A DNA stretch of 64,000 nucleotides from Oscillatoria princeps RMCB-10 (GCA_019359235.1 JAHHHT010000040.1:1-64000); one strand, 5' to 3'. Shown: positions 44,537 to 54,542, numbered from the stretch's first letter. Numbers and translations are program-made. The notes: generated from the sequence alone by a model not told the origin.

Positions 44537-46777
44537 TTAGGGGGCTGCAGGGGCAGCCGGTGGTGGCGCAGGAGCCGCCGGCGGAGGAGGATTCTGCTGT
44601 TTTTCCCACTGCTGGATCTGGGCCCGTGCCGCCGCATAAGCTGGGGCGTAGGAGGGGATTTTCTGGGCAATTTCAATCGCGCCGAGCTTGTCATATTCAG
44701 CTCGCTCTTGGGCCATTGCCAAGATTTGCTGGCTCCACTGACCGAGAGCCGACACAGCCTCCGAGCGCAAGGTGCTGCTCTCAGAGACTTGATTGGCGGT
44801 GCGAATGGCAGCCGCCAGAGTGTCTGGGGTTGCCGAACTGGCGGCGCGATAAGCATCCTCCAGATATTGCTTGGCCTGGATTTCGTCCCGCCACCGGTCG
44901 ATAGTCTCGCGAGCCTCGCTGTAGAGAGCGCGTCCGGGCTGAATTCTTTCGGCCATCGCGATAGCCTCAGACAGTCTGCCAATAGTAGCCAAGTCCCGCG
45001 CCCCGTCGAGATAGGGCTGGTCTTCCTGCTGCTGCACCTGCCGAGTCCAGTCCTGGACTTTCTGGCGAGCTTGCGAGTAAAGCGCCCGCCCCTCGCCAAT
45101 CTTGCTAGCTTCCCCAATGGCGGCTTGCAAGGATTCAATGGTGCCAAACCGGGCGAGGATCTCAGCCCGATCCAGATACGGCATGTCTTCCTGAGTCTGT
45201 ATCTCCCGGTTCCACTCTGCGATGCGCTCCTGAGCTTGGGAGGAAAGCGCCCGTCCCCTGCCAATTTTACTGGCTTCATTCATAGCAGCTTTCAGCGCTT
45301 CAACCGTGCCATAGCGGGCCAGCATCTGCGCCTTTTCCAAATAGGGGCGGTCTTCTTGAACTTCAATTTGATTCCTCCAGCGGCTGATTTCCTCCTGAGC
45401 TTCCTGATATCGCGGTTTGGTGTTTTTAATCAGCTGCACTTGGGAGATGGCCGACTTCAAGTCGCTCACGGTGCCGGTTTTAGCCAGAATGCGAGCCTTT
45501 TCCAGATAGGCGAGGTCTTCGATGCTTTGCTGCCACTCATTGATGAATTTCTGGGCTTTGCTGTACAGGGGCCGGTTGGGGCCTATTTTTTGGGCGGCAG
45601 CAATAGCGCCTTCCATACCCGCCACCGTGTCTTGCCAGGTGAGGGCTTGCGCCCTTGCCAAATCACTGAAATCTTGAACTTCTTCTTTTAACTTGGTTCC
45701 GTCAGGAATTTGGCGAGCGATTTCGAGCGCCCCATTCAAATCTCGCTTTTCCAGCCTTTCCTGCGCCAAATCCATCATTTGGCCAGCAAATTCTTTGATG
45801 GCCTCCTGAGCCCCCTGATACATGTAACTCTTCGGGCTGATGGCCTTGGCCAGTTTAATCGCCTCCACGAGGTTCTCCAACCCCCCTTGCTCGGCGCGAC
45901 TGTAAGCCTTGTTCAACTTGGTGCCCTCTTCCTTGGCCACCTTCATCTGCTGGTTGATTTGCTCGTACTTCGTCGTCGCCCAGTAGTTATTGCCGACGTC
46001 GAGCAGCAGGGTAGCTTGGCGAAAAGCCAGAGGCCACTTTTGCTTGCGCATGGAGGCTTCGGCTTTCTTGTAGATATCTTCGGCTTCCGACCAAATTGAC
46101 TTCCAGCGCTTAATGCGCTCGTCCACTATCTCGGAGGCTTTCTCGACCTTGGGAACTTTGCGGGCTATGGCGATGGCATCGTCGAGCTTGCCGTCTTGAA
46201 AGGTTTGCTCACTCAGATCCAGGATCTGCTGGGCCCAGGTGGCGATATTGCGGTTGATTTCTGGGCGCAACGGGTGATCCTCAGGCAGGGCGTTGATCAG
46301 TTCGATCGCCCTTAGCAAGTCGTCCACCGTCTGCTTGTTCGCCCCTTGCTGGGCGCAGTACATGCGCAAGCTAGCGGAAGCTGTTGGCCAAAAGATAGAG
46401 GGACAGTTAGGAGCTGTTGGCAGCCGCAACAGCAGCCCCATCGCGATCAGTCCGGTTCCCCCAAAGATTATTCCCGACAAGCCAACCCAGAACTGCCAGC
46501 TCGCCAGCAGATTTTGCAGGTTCGCAGGCAGCTCGAAAGGCTCTTTGGGGCGGTTTTGCCCTTGGTTTTCCCTGCGCCGCCGGCGCAAATCCGCTAACTT
46601 TAGGGCTGCCGGGTGGGCGTCCTCGCTCGCGCCCCATCCCGTGACGGGGTGAGGCAGCGGTGCTTGTGCCGCCGGCGCTCCACTGACGGCTGGAAACCCG
46701 GAAATTGGGCGGTCATCTACTGGCTTGAAAGACCTAGCGGCCCGCCGCCGGTCTCGACCTTTGCGATTTCTAATCAT
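44537..46777 (-). CDS. Membrane protein with about 54-residue helical repeats
   Basis: A 746-residue protein (ATG at 46777; a GTG three codons earlier is possible). Basic, Pro-rich N-terminus (about 1-75), one transmembrane helix (about 92-117, WQFWVGLSGIIFGGTGLIAMGLLL), then a long helical region. From about residue 395 a module with PYLEKAQxLARxGTVEALKAA, SKIGxGRALxSQAQ and WxREIQxQED recurs about five times with a period near 54. The C-terminus is a Pro/Ala tail. Similar proteins in related cyanobacteria are annotated as chromosome segregation ATPase-like, but I see no Walker motifs. Probably a structural or scaffolding protein; function unknown. Confidence 0.75.
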   Translation of the reverse strand: MIRNRKGRDRRRAARSFKPVDDRPISGFPAVSGAPAAQAPLPHPVTGWGASEDAHPAALKLADLRRRRRENQGQNRPKEPFELPANLQNLLASWQFWVGLSGIIFGGTGLIAMGLLLRLPTAPNCPSIFWPTASASLRMYCAQQGANKQTVDDLLRAIELINALPEDHPLRPEINRNIATWAQQILDLSEQTFQDGKLDDAIAIARKVPKVEKASEIVDERIKRWKSIWSEAEDIYKKAEASMRKQKWPLAFRQATLLLDVGNNYWATTKYEQINQQMKVAKEEGTKLNKAYSRAEQGGLENLVEAIKLAKAISPKSYMYQGAQEAIKEFAGQMMDLAQERLEKRDLNGALEIARQIPDGTKLKEEVQDFSDLARAQALTWQDTVAGMEGAIAAAQKIGPNRPLYSKAQKFINEWQQSIEDLAYLEKARILAKTGTVSDLKSAISQVQLIKNTKPRYQEAQEEISRWRNQIEVQEDRPYLEKAQMLARYGTVEALKAAMNEASKIGRGRALSSQAQERIAEWNREIQTQEDMPYLDRAEILARFGTIESLQAAIGEASKIGEGRALYSQARQKVQDWTRQVQQQEDQPYLDGARDLATIGRLSEAIAMAERIQPGRALYSEARETIDRWRDEIQAKQYLEDAYRAASSATPDTLAAAIRTANQVSESSTLRSEAVSALGQWSQQILAMAQERAEYDKLGAIEIAQKIPSYAPAYAAARAQIQQWEKQQNPPPPAAPAPPPAAPAAP

Positions 46778-46786
46778 ATCCCACAC

Positions 46787-47643
46787 ACCAACAGTAAAGC
46801 AGCGGTTTCGGCTGCCGCAAACATTCCGTCGTTGATATCCTATCTCTCATCCCAAGCAAAAGCCAAATTTTATCTCCTCAAGCTAAAATACCTCCTTTTT
46901 ACCGCTTTAGTTGTGGCGGGCGGGAAACCCCCTGCCAGATTTTTGACACTCCGCGCACCACTCAAGCGCTGCTAGAGGTTGGCTACCGATTATATAACGG
47001 ATGTAACGGAGCGAAACAGATGGACAAGGACGGGCGGGTAGGGGGGAGAGGGCGAGGATTCGTTGGGTGAGGGCGCAGGGGCTAGTGGCTGCCGGGACTG
47101 TCTTCCCCAAGTCCCAAGTCCCCTATTGCAAGTTCCTTGTTCCTTGTTCCTTCTTCCTTCCAGCGCTGGGGAGAGGGTTTGATCCTTCCCACGCACAACC
47201 GCACGCAGAACCAGTCCGTCACACCTTTGGAACTGCCAGATTTTTTGGGAAAAACTGCCAGCTTGTGCAGACACTCTTCGATTTATGTGCTATTGCAGCT
47301 GCCCCCAAATGTAAGATCGATCTGGCTCAACCGAGAGAGTGAGGGGATGAACCCTTTGAAAGTAAGGCTATTTTAGCAACCTGTCTGGAAAATTACCCAT
47401 CACACCGCTCGGGGTGTGGTGGGAGTGTCCGTTAAGCGGGCTGGCTAGTTGCGGCGGTTGGCGGGGAAGCGCGGCTCAAAAGGGCTGGGGAGTGCGGGAT
47501 GTAACGCCTGTGATATCTGGGTTTCTTACAGAGTGCCGGCGAGACAGTGCCCGCGCCCAGACGCAGCAACACGGCTCGCCGGTCGCGCAGCGCCCCTGCG
47601 AATGGGATGTCAGCTTTTCTTTTTGTGCGCCAATGGCGCACAG
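46787..47643. other. Intergenic region downstream of hslO
   Basis: About 860 bases. CCTTGTTCCTTGTTCCTTCTTCC-type simple repeats stand at 47131-47160. No gene, RNA or clear terminator recognised. Confidence 0.45.
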
Positions 47644-48540
47644 TCAGGATTGAGCTTTCAGCGCACCAATCAGCTGGCTGAGGTCGTCACTGCTGGCTTG
47701 GTAAACTTCGTTACAGAAGTGGCAGGTTGCCTCAGCCCCATCATCTTTTTCTATCATGTCTTGCAGCTCGGCTTCGCCCAACAATTTCAGTGCTCCCAAG
47801 AACCGATCCGGAGAGCAGCCGCAGTGAAATCGCACCATCTGCACTTCGGGGAGGATTTCCAGCCCCATGTCTTCTAGCAGGAGCTCAAACATCTCTGGCA
47901 GTGTTTTGCCGGCTTGCAGGAGGGGGGTAAATCCTGACAGAGCGGCTACGCGAGACTCCAAGGTTTGAACCAGCGTTTCGTCTGTGGCGGCTTTGGGCAT
48001 CACTTGCAGCAGTATCCCTCCAGCGGCGGAGACACCGGCTGCCCCCACAAACACCCCTACCACCAGGGCGGAGGGGGTTTGTTCTGATGTCGCCAGGTAG
48101 TGGGTGACATCATCGCCTATCTCACCGGAAACCAGCTCGACTGTACTCGAGTAGGGGTAGCCGTACCCAACATCCCGGATCGCGTAGAGGTAGCCTTCGC
48201 TACCCACGGCACCGCCAACATCTAGTTTGCCGTTGGGTTTGGGGGGCAGTTCGATTTCTGGGTTATCGACGTAACCGCGCACGGTGCCATCCAAACCGGC
48301 ATCGACGAGAATTCCGCCTAATGGCCCATTGCCTTTGACGCGAATGTTGACTCTAGACTCCGCCCGCTTCATGTTGGATGCTAGCAGCAGCCCCGCTGAC
48401 ATGGTGCGCCCCAGGGCAGCTGTGGCGACGTAGGAGAGCTTGTGCCGCTTCCGCGCTTCTTCCGTCAGGCGGGTGGTGATCGCACCCACCGCCCGAATCC
48501 CTCCCCCCGCTGCTGTTGCCCGTATTAACTGATCGGCCAT
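47644..48540 (-). CDS. hslO: Redox-regulated chaperone Hsp33
   Basis: A cytoplasmic holdase activated by oxidation. 298 residues. N-terminal substrate-binding domain starts MADQLIRATAAGGGIRAVG, with LGRTMSAGLLLASNMK and KGNGPLGGILVDA. The C-terminal zinc switch has CxC (RFHCGCSPDRF) and CxxC (CHFCNE). Full length and correct start, with spacing to a GAAACGTTAGGA-like leader. Isolated gene. Confidence 0.95.
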   Translation of the reverse strand: MADQLIRATAAGGGIRAVGAITTRLTEEARKRHKLSYVATAALGRTMSAGLLLASNMKRAESRVNIRVKGNGPLGGILVDAGLDGTVRGYVDNPEIELPPKPNGKLDVGGAVGSEGYLYAIRDVGYGYPYSSTVELVSGEIGDDVTHYLATSEQTPSALVVGVFVGAAGVSAAGGILLQVMPKAATDETLVQTLESRVAALSGFTPLLQAGKTLPEMFELLLEDMGLEILPEVQMVRFHCGCSPDRFLGALKLLGEAELQDMIEKDDGAEATCHFCNEVYQASSDDLSQLIGALKAQS

Positions 48541-48651
48541 GAAAAATCCTAACGTTTCTTAACAATTCCCTGTTTCCCTATTGTAGGTGGATGGCTTTGC
48601 TGCTGGCGATGTAGCTGCCACGCCTGTGACCTCTGGCATACTGGAAGGAGG

Positions 48652-49068
48652 ATGACTCGCGCCCGTTGCAATTTGTTTATGCTAGGTACTTTTCAGCAAT
48701 CCCATGTGAGAATTGAGGTTGAAGCGCCGGCGTCAGCCATTCGGGACAGTCTGCTGCGCCCTGCTTTGGCTCAGCAGTGGATGTGGCCAGAGCGTTTGGC
48801 CACCGGCTTGCCGGAACAGTTGCGGGCCGGTTTGACGTTTACTAGCAGTATCGGGCCGGTGGTGATTCAGCACCATGTCGATGTGGCTTCCGAGAACTGT
48901 CTGCGATTGATATTAAGTCAGGGAATTGACGGGTTTCACGAGTGGTACTGGGGGGACGGTTGGCTGCAGTCCCGCCTGGAAGGCATATCGCTGCTGCCTC
49001 TGAATTTGGGTCAAACGGTTGGGTTGCTGCGCCTGCGGGAGTTTCTGGCAGCTAAGCGGAAGGAGTGA
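48652..49068 (+). CDS. SRPBCC-like conserved hypothetical protein
   Basis: A protein of 138 residues from ATG 48652, or 129 from ATG 48679 (MLGTFQQSHVRIEVEAPASA). GGAGG stands directly before the first ATG, too close for it but usable for a downstream codon, so the start is uncertain. Strand-helix pattern, with RIEVEAPASAIRDSLLRPAL and HHVDVASENCLRLILSQGI, resembles the START/SRPBCC hydrophobic-ligand fold. I cannot name a function. Confidence 0.65.
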   Translation: MTRARCNLFMLGTFQQSHVRIEVEAPASAIRDSLLRPALAQQWMWPERLATGLPEQLRAGLTFTSSIGPVVIQHHVDVASENCLRLILSQGIDGFHEWYWGDGWLQSRLEGISLLPLNLGQTVGLLRLREFLAAKRKE

Positions 49069-50354
49069 GGGTGCCGGTGTTTTTGTGGCGAGCGCTTCTT
49101 TTTATGCGCTCGCTTTTTTTGCGTGTTGCGGTGGTTGTGACGCGGGTGCCGGCACTTCTAGAGGGCGTGTTTAACTTGGTAACCTCACCCGTGCCCCCAC
49201 TCGGTACGGGGAGGGAGTAATATGAAATTCGGCTGTGTTGAACTTAGGTTGCGATCCCCTAATTTAAAAATGTGCGGGGGCTGGTGGCGGAGAGGTTTTG
49301 CAGTGGGTAAGCGAAATTAATTCCGAGAAATTAACCGGAGTTTATAGAATACTCCCTCTTGCCGGTTCTGGGACAGGCGAGACGCCTGTCCTACTTTTGA
49401 GAATCGGTTGTGACTTGATAATCGGCGCATTGAGTTTGACGGGCCAGACTTCAGGTCTACTGTTTTCTGAAAAGGGGCGATTCGCTTGCGGGATAGCTAA
49501 GTCCTGGGAAACCGCTACCGAAGGGATCTCGCTCGGCATTCCGGGACTTTTTGAACCCGGTCAGAGAGGGGTTGCGCCCTTCTTGACAAATACCTATTTT
49601 ATGATATCGATTGGCGGCACCGGCACGCCCTGAGCGAATCCCAGTTCTGGCCAGACTGATTCTTTTTCACCTCGATAATTTTGACCTTTTGTCTCTACCT
49701 GCTTGTACTCTCCGTATTTTCCGGGGGGTGCGCACAGGAATCAGTGTTTTTGCGGAGACGCTGTACTTAGTCACAGCGGCCAAGGTCAGGTATGCCATAC
49801 TTACCGGCCTTCCCCAGACCCCCTAACCTTGTCCGCAGACTGAGAGCGGGGAGAAACTCGTCGTTTTGGTCTGGTGGCAGAAAATCTGGATTAGTGGCCC
49901 TGAGTGCGAGCGGCTGAAGGAAAGGCCGCTAGCAATTCAAGGAAAATTTTAAAAATCGGCCAGTTATATGAAGATTATATGAAGTTGATTTGAAGGAAAA
50001 ATCAGTAAAAGCACGGTAGATAATTTTTTTTTATGTATTATTTTGTGATTAATCCGGTTTGCTTATAAATGATGGCAGCAGGAAAAACACTGAAAAAAGC
50101 CCATTTTACATAACCTGCTGCCAAGGAGTCAGCTATCAGTAAGCTGCTAGCGAAGCGAGGCAAAAGATGGAGCCAAACCGCGATCTGTCAAACTCATACC
50201 AATCAGACACAGGCTAAAGGTCTGTCATCTCAAGCATGGCTTGCTCTGCGACGACCTCCGACACGCAACTCAAGCACTCTGCTATGCGTGGTGCTTCGGG
50301 TTGGCAAGGACACTCCGCTTTCCCAATTGCTGAATTGAATTCAAACATCTACCT
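49069..50354. other. Long intergenic region
   Basis: About 1.3 kb. GGACAGGCGAGACGCCTGTCC palindrome at 49372-49392 (relatives at 16.65 and 36.42 kb), and a 10-base inverted repeat TGGCAGCAGG/CCTGCTGCCA with a 31-base loop at about 50073-50124. Base composition becomes AT-rich from 49.9 kb. ORFs present (for example 49298-49633) run through the palindrome and are not believed. Confidence 0.5.
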
Positions 50355-50657
50355 ATGCAGAAAAAAACACTCGCGAAACTGACTGTATTGACGACTGCGC
50401 TTACTTTGGGAATGGCCACAATTCCAGAGCCAGCTTCTGCTTGGCCTGGTTGGCGTGAATACAAAGTAAGCAATCTAACGAGTTCTGATTGGACGAACTA
50501 CTGCAAGGCGAAGGGAATATCTTGGTATTGTTATCCGACTCTCATTCACACTCATACAAAAGTTTGTGATTGGAAACACTCTGGTATAGACGCTTACGCT
50601 CGTAATATCTGGATGAGGAGCGCTGAATGTTGGGATAGCTACTGGTCATGGTGGTAA
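50355..50657 (+). CDS. Small secreted Trp-rich protein
   Basis: A 100-residue protein with a clear signal peptide (KLTVLTTALTLGMATIP, cleavage after ASA near 29). The mature part, about 71 residues, contains ten Trp, several Tyr and four Cys (50, 59, 71, 92) that could form two disulfides; it ends WSWW. No homologue recognised. Base composition is lower in GC than neighbours, with codons such as TTA and ATA-free AT-rich choices. A hairpin terminator follows at 50731. Function unknown; a binding protein or secreted toxin-like peptide are possibilities. Confidence 0.7.
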   Translation: MQKKTLAKLTVLTTALTLGMATIPEPASAWPGWREYKVSNLTSSDWTNYCKAKGISWYCYPTLIHTHTKVCDWKHSGIDAYARNIWMRSAECWDSYWSWW

Positions 50658-50730
50658 GCCACGGCACCAAGAATGAGCCTTGGACAAGCAAATGTAGCGA
50701 CCAAAACAACTAAACCCTAATCCTGTAAAT

Positions 50731-50758
50731 GGGCAACCTCGCTCAGTGGGTTGCCCTT
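50731..50758 (+). terminator. Hairpin terminator after the small secreted protein
   Basis: GGGCAACC (50731-50738) pairs perfectly with GGTTGCCC (50749-50756) over a 10-base loop, followed by a short T-containing run. Lies 74 bases past the stop codon. Confidence 0.7.
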
Positions 50759-50856
50759 CACTCTTAAAGATGCTTTTTGCCGGCTCGCTTGATATTTCCT
50801 GTAAGTTTCTAAAATTTCCTAACGGTTAGAGCGAAAAGTAGAGAGGAGAAAAGCAA

Positions 50857-51246
50857 ATGCTAGCTTTCCCGCACCTTGGCAAAAGACAGGAGCGTGGTTT
50901 CACACTGACTGAACTACTTGTTGTGATTGCAATTCTCGGCATTCTCGCAGGTATTGCCTTGCCTGTAATGCTCAACCAAGTTAACAAAGCTAAGGAGTCT
51001 GAGGCTAAGCAAAATCTTGGTGTTTGCGCCCGCTCTCAGCAAGCGTACTTTGAACAAAATGCGAACTTCGCTGACACTCTCGAAAAGCTTGGCTCAGGAA
51101 TACCGGCTGAGACTCACAACTACAAGTACAGTGCCTCCGCAGAAACGTTGCAGGACTCAGAAAATAATATAAAGTCTATAGGCTGCTGTATGGCAGAAGG
51201 AAAAATACCAGGCATTGAAACCTATGTAAACTGCACTGGCAACTAA
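50857..51246 (+). CDS. Type IV pilin-like protein
   Basis: A 129-residue prepilin. The leader ends ERG and the mature protein begins FTLTELLVVIAILGILAGIA, with Glu at position 5, the classic prepilin peptidase site and N-terminal helix. The small globular part (about 45-129) carries Cys residues including a CC pair near 113 and one near the C-terminus. Strong RBS (GAGAGGAGAAAAG). Length fits PilA-like or minor pilins of cyanobacteria that start with a general pattern. Major versus minor pilin cannot be decided. GC content lower than surroundings, like the preceding gene. Confidence 0.88.
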   Translation: MLAFPHLGKRQERGFTLTELLVVIAILGILAGIALPVMLNQVNKAKESEAKQNLGVCARSQQAYFEQNANFADTLEKLGSGIPAETHNYKYSASAETLQDSENNIKSIGCCMAEGKIPGIETYVNCTGN

Positions 51247-51448
51247 TTTGTCGCCCTCATAGCGCTGGTGGGAACTTGCAAAATCCGAGGGTGAAGGGGC
51301 AGACTTCTCAGGACATGCCACTGGGGATGGCTGAGGAGTGGGGCAGGGTGTGCGGTGTTCAGGAGGCGTCGCCTTTTGAATTCTATAGCGGTCCGTGCCA
51401 TCGCTGGCTGCCAGCACGCTCAACCTCAAGCGCTTTTCTGGTTAGGCT

Positions 51449-51760
51449 GACATTGCCCTTACCGGTAAAACCGGCTGCGGTCAAAGCACTCTGGCCCAAC
51501 TGACTGCCGGTTTATCTCTGCCGGTGCTTGACAGCATGCGCACCGGCATTTATAGTCAGCGAGATTTCTCCCTGGATGGCTTGCGCCAACAAGTTGTCCT
51601 CGTTCCTCAACAGACGAACATTTCTCACCGGCAGCCCCAGGGACTGGCCACAGGGAGAGCGATTCTCAATGACCCGCCGGTGCTTTAGATGTATCCACCG
51701 CCGGCGCGAAAGTGCTACCGGCTCCCCCACCACCGGCCTCGACCAAAGAGCGGGAAAGGT
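51449..51760 (+). pseudogene. Fossil of an ABC transporter ATPase domain
   Basis: One frame from 51449 reads IALTGKTGCGQSTLAQL (a Walker A site with Lys replaced by Gln), then DGLRQQVVLVPQQ (Q-loop), then RQPQGLATGRAILNDPPVL (the end of the signature helix leading to Walker B) and a TAG at 51686. In the next frame LDVSTAG continues like the LDEATSAL of Walker B. An in-frame TAG lies just upstream (51443), and about 50-60 residues between Q-loop and signature are missing. Clearly decayed. Best resemblance is to exporter-type ATPases. Confidence 0.75.
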
Positions 51761-52283
51761 TAAATACCACAAAACAGCAGCACCGTCAATCCCCGGTTGT
51801 TGGTTTTCTCAAGTCTCTTGCCTCCGGAGGAGTGATGCGGGCTGACCTGTACCGTGCCAGCTGGTGGCTTCCCATTGCGGGGAATTCCGCCCGTGCCGGC
51901 GGCCCAAACTTCGATGTCCCCGCGCCGGTGAGCGAGAGGCGATTTTCGGGGGGCTGCGGGTTGGGGCGCAAGTCAAGCGTGCAGCCGTGGGAATAATTCC
52001 GCCAGTTACACGCTCCGCCCATTCCCGCTGGGGATCGCTGCCCGCACTGCCTTTCGCTAAGTTTTTTGTACTTTTATATAATATAGTTAATAAAAAGATA
52101 CGAAATCGTCGGTAGGTGTGCCGATGAAGCAAAAAGGCCAACCTATAACAATATCATGGAAGCGCCTCAGTGGTTCAGAATTCTGACCGAGAGACGATCT
52201 CCGTCGTTCAGCGACCAACTTGTGGCAGCTGGCAGCATCAATTTTTAAACTGTTAGTTTTTGAGTTCAAGAGGCAAAAAAAGC
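51761..52283. other. Intergenic region after the ABC relic
   Basis: About 520 bases, AT-rich near 52060-52110. Could contain more of the decayed transporter gene, but nothing else was recognised. Confidence 0.4.
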
Positions 52284-53996
52284 GTGGGTCAGCATCAACT
52301 CGCTCAGCTGAGGCGCTACGATCCGCAGGCGCTCGCCCAGTATTACCGCTACCGTCCCTGGCAAGCTATCGGACGCGCCCTGAAAATCATCTGGTTCTTT
52401 ACCGGCTTTGTCCTGGGGTTGCTGTGGGACTTGTGGCAGCACCAAGCCAACCGGCACAAGTCGCAACGGGCAGAACAGCTGCGGCACATCCTCACCGATC
52501 TCGGACCGACGTTCATTAAAGTTGGCCAAGCCCTGTCCACCCGACCGGACCTGATCCGCAAAGACTTCTTGGAAGAACTGGTCAAGCTGCAAGACCAGCT
52601 GCCCCCCTTTTCCAACCAGATCGCCTTCCGCATTATCGAAAGCGATTTAGACCGCTCAATAGAGGAAATCTACAGCCAGCTGTCCCCAGAGCCGGTGGCT
52701 GCGGCTAGCCTGGGCCAAGTGTATCGGGGACGCCTGCGCACCGGCGAAGAAGTGGCGGTGAAGGTGCAGCGCCCCAATTTGAAACCTACCATCACTCTCG
52801 ACCTCTACTTAATGCGGTGGGCAGCCGGCTGGTTAGCGCCGCTGCTGCCGCTGAATCTGGGCCACGACCTGACCCTGATTGTGGACGAATTTGGCACCAA
52901 GCTCTTTGAAGAGGTGGACTACCTCAACGAGGGGCGCAACGCCGAACAGTTTGCCAGTAACTTCAGCGAAAACCCTAGGGTGAAAGTCCCTGCGATTTAC
53001 TGGCGCTACAGCAGCAGCCACGTCCTCACCCTGGAGTGGATTAATGGCTTGAAGCTGACGGACACTGAAAAAATTAAAGCTGCCGGTCTGGACAGCGATG
53101 GGCTAGTCCGCATCGGAGTGGAATCTGGCCTGCAGCAGCTTCTGGAATTCGGATTTTTCCACGCCGACCCCCACCCGGGCAATCTGTTTGCCATGCCGGA
53201 TGGCCGCATGGCCTACATCGACTTCGGGATGATGGACCTGCTGGAGCAAACTACCAAAGAAACCCTGGTGGATTCGGTGGTGCACCTGATTGACAAAAAT
53301 TACCCAGCACTAGCTGAGGATTTTGTCAAGCTGGGATTTCTCAGTCCCAAAACCGATATCTGGCCAATTGTGCCGGCCCTAGAAGCGGTGCTGGGGGATA
53401 TCATGGGCGAGAGTGTGGGCAATTTTAACTTCAAGACGATCACGGATCGCTTCTCGGAGTTAATGTACGAATATCCTTTCCGAGTGCCGGCCAAGTTCGC
53501 CCTGATTATTCGCTCCCTGGTTACGCAAGAGGGGTTGGCTCTCACCCTCAATCCGGATTTCAAGATTGTGGAAATTGCCTATCCCTATGTGGCGCGGCGT
53601 CTGCTCACCGGCGAAACTCCAGAACTGCGCCGGCGGCTGGTTGAGGTGCTGTTTAAAAATGGTAAATTATGCTGGGAGCGGCTGGAGAACTTGATTGAGA
53701 TCGCCCGAGCGGATAAAAGTTTCGACTTGCTTCCCACCGCCCAGTTGGGTTTGCAGTATCTCCTGTCAGAGGAGGGAAAGTTCTTGCGGCGCAAGCTGCT
53801 GATCGCCCTCACCGAAGATGACCGCATCCACACCGAAGAAGTGCGGCGTTTGTGGAATTTGGTTAAGGAGGATTTGCAGCCCAGTCGTCTATTTAGCGCC
53901 GCGCTGGGTGCTGTGGCAGAGTTCTCTACGGAGGGAGCTGCTGCTATATTGCCTTCGGTGACGGCTATGCCGGTGTTTGAAAACTGGCGCTCATAA
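52284..53996 (+). CDS. AarF/UbiB (ABC1) family protein kinase-like protein
   Basis: A 570-residue atypical kinase of the UbiB/ABC1K family, linked to quinone and lipid homeostasis in plastids and cyanobacteria. GTG at 52284 (VGQHQLAQLRRYDP) after AGAGGC is preferred to a TTG eight codons upstream. Seen: KxGQ motif (FIKVGQALSTRPDL), the Ala-rich loop in place of a P-loop (PVAAASLGQVYRG), the ATP Lys in VAVKVQRP, FHADPHPGNLF and the metal-binding YIDFGMMD. Hydrophobic helix near 30-50. Many paralogues exist, so no symbol is given. Confidence 0.92.
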   Translation: MGQHQLAQLRRYDPQALAQYYRYRPWQAIGRALKIIWFFTGFVLGLLWDLWQHQANRHKSQRAEQLRHILTDLGPTFIKVGQALSTRPDLIRKDFLEELVKLQDQLPPFSNQIAFRIIESDLDRSIEEIYSQLSPEPVAAASLGQVYRGRLRTGEEVAVKVQRPNLKPTITLDLYLMRWAAGWLAPLLPLNLGHDLTLIVDEFGTKLFEEVDYLNEGRNAEQFASNFSENPRVKVPAIYWRYSSSHVLTLEWINGLKLTDTEKIKAAGLDSDGLVRIGVESGLQQLLEFGFFHADPHPGNLFAMPDGRMAYIDFGMMDLLEQTTKETLVDSVVHLIDKNYPALAEDFVKLGFLSPKTDIWPIVPALEAVLGDIMGESVGNFNFKTITDRFSELMYEYPFRVPAKFALIIRSLVTQEGLALTLNPDFKIVEIAYPYVARRLLTGETPELRRRLVEVLFKNGKLCWERLENLIEIARADKSFDLLPTAQLGLQYLLSEEGKFLRRKLLIALTEDDRIHTEEVRRLWNLVKEDLQPSRLFSAALGAVAEFSTEGAAAILPSVTAMPVFENWRS

Positions 53997-54091
53997 CACT
54001 TTTTCCCTGTCGTTTCCGGGAGGAATTACCGGAAACGAAGGAGAGGAGGCTGCGCCTGAACGAATTACGATGATCATCTAAGGAGTTGTTA

Positions 54092-54466
54092 GTGTACTAC
54101 TTTCCCGCCGACCCCCCGTATTTTTTAATGCTCGCTGGTCTGCTAGCCGGCATCACCTCTGGCGTTGCATTTGAAACAACGCTGAAAAATTTGGTGCGAG
54201 AGTGGTCGAAAAATCGCTCTACTAGAACTCTGGCGAACCTGAAAGGAACGCAACTGTTTGTTCCTTTTCTGGGAATTTCCGCTGGTATTTGTATTTTTCT
54301 AGGGTCGGGTTTAGAAGTTTTTGGCTTGCCATCGAAGCTGTCTTACGCCTTATCTCTGCCAATGACCGTTCTGATTGGCTGGCTGGTTTGGTATCAGCTG
54401 GGCCAAGTTTTGATTCAGCTGGAGCGGGGGGGATCGCAAGCGCTAGATTTAGATTCGCTGGGTTAA
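54092..54466 (+). CDS. Conserved cyanobacterial membrane protein
   Basis: A 124-residue protein with three hydrophobic segments (about 8-26, 55-75, 83-106) and the motif LIGWLVWYQLGQVLIQLERGG near the end. GTG at 54092 lies 6 bases after AAGGAG. Follows the UbiB-type gene by about 95 bases on the same strand and may be cotranscribed. Function unknown. Confidence 0.72.
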   Translation: MYYFPADPPYFLMLAGLLAGITSGVAFETTLKNLVREWSKNRSTRTLANLKGTQLFVPFLGISAGICIFLGSGLEVFGLPSKLSYALSLPMTVLIGWLVWYQLGQVLIQLERGGSQALDLDSLG

Positions 54467-54542
54467 CTGAAAACAGAATACTCCCCACACGCTAGGTCTG
54501 GGTTTGGCAATTTGATTATACTCTGTCTTGTCGCTATCGTTC

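Noticed and set aside
44531-45691. 386-codon open frame antisense to the helical repeat protein
   Set aside because: Its apparent repeats mirror those of the real gene on the other strand.
49298-49633. 111-codon frame in the long spacer at 49 kb
   Set aside because: Includes a dispersed palindrome (GGACAGGCGAGACGCCTGTC) and lacks coding character.
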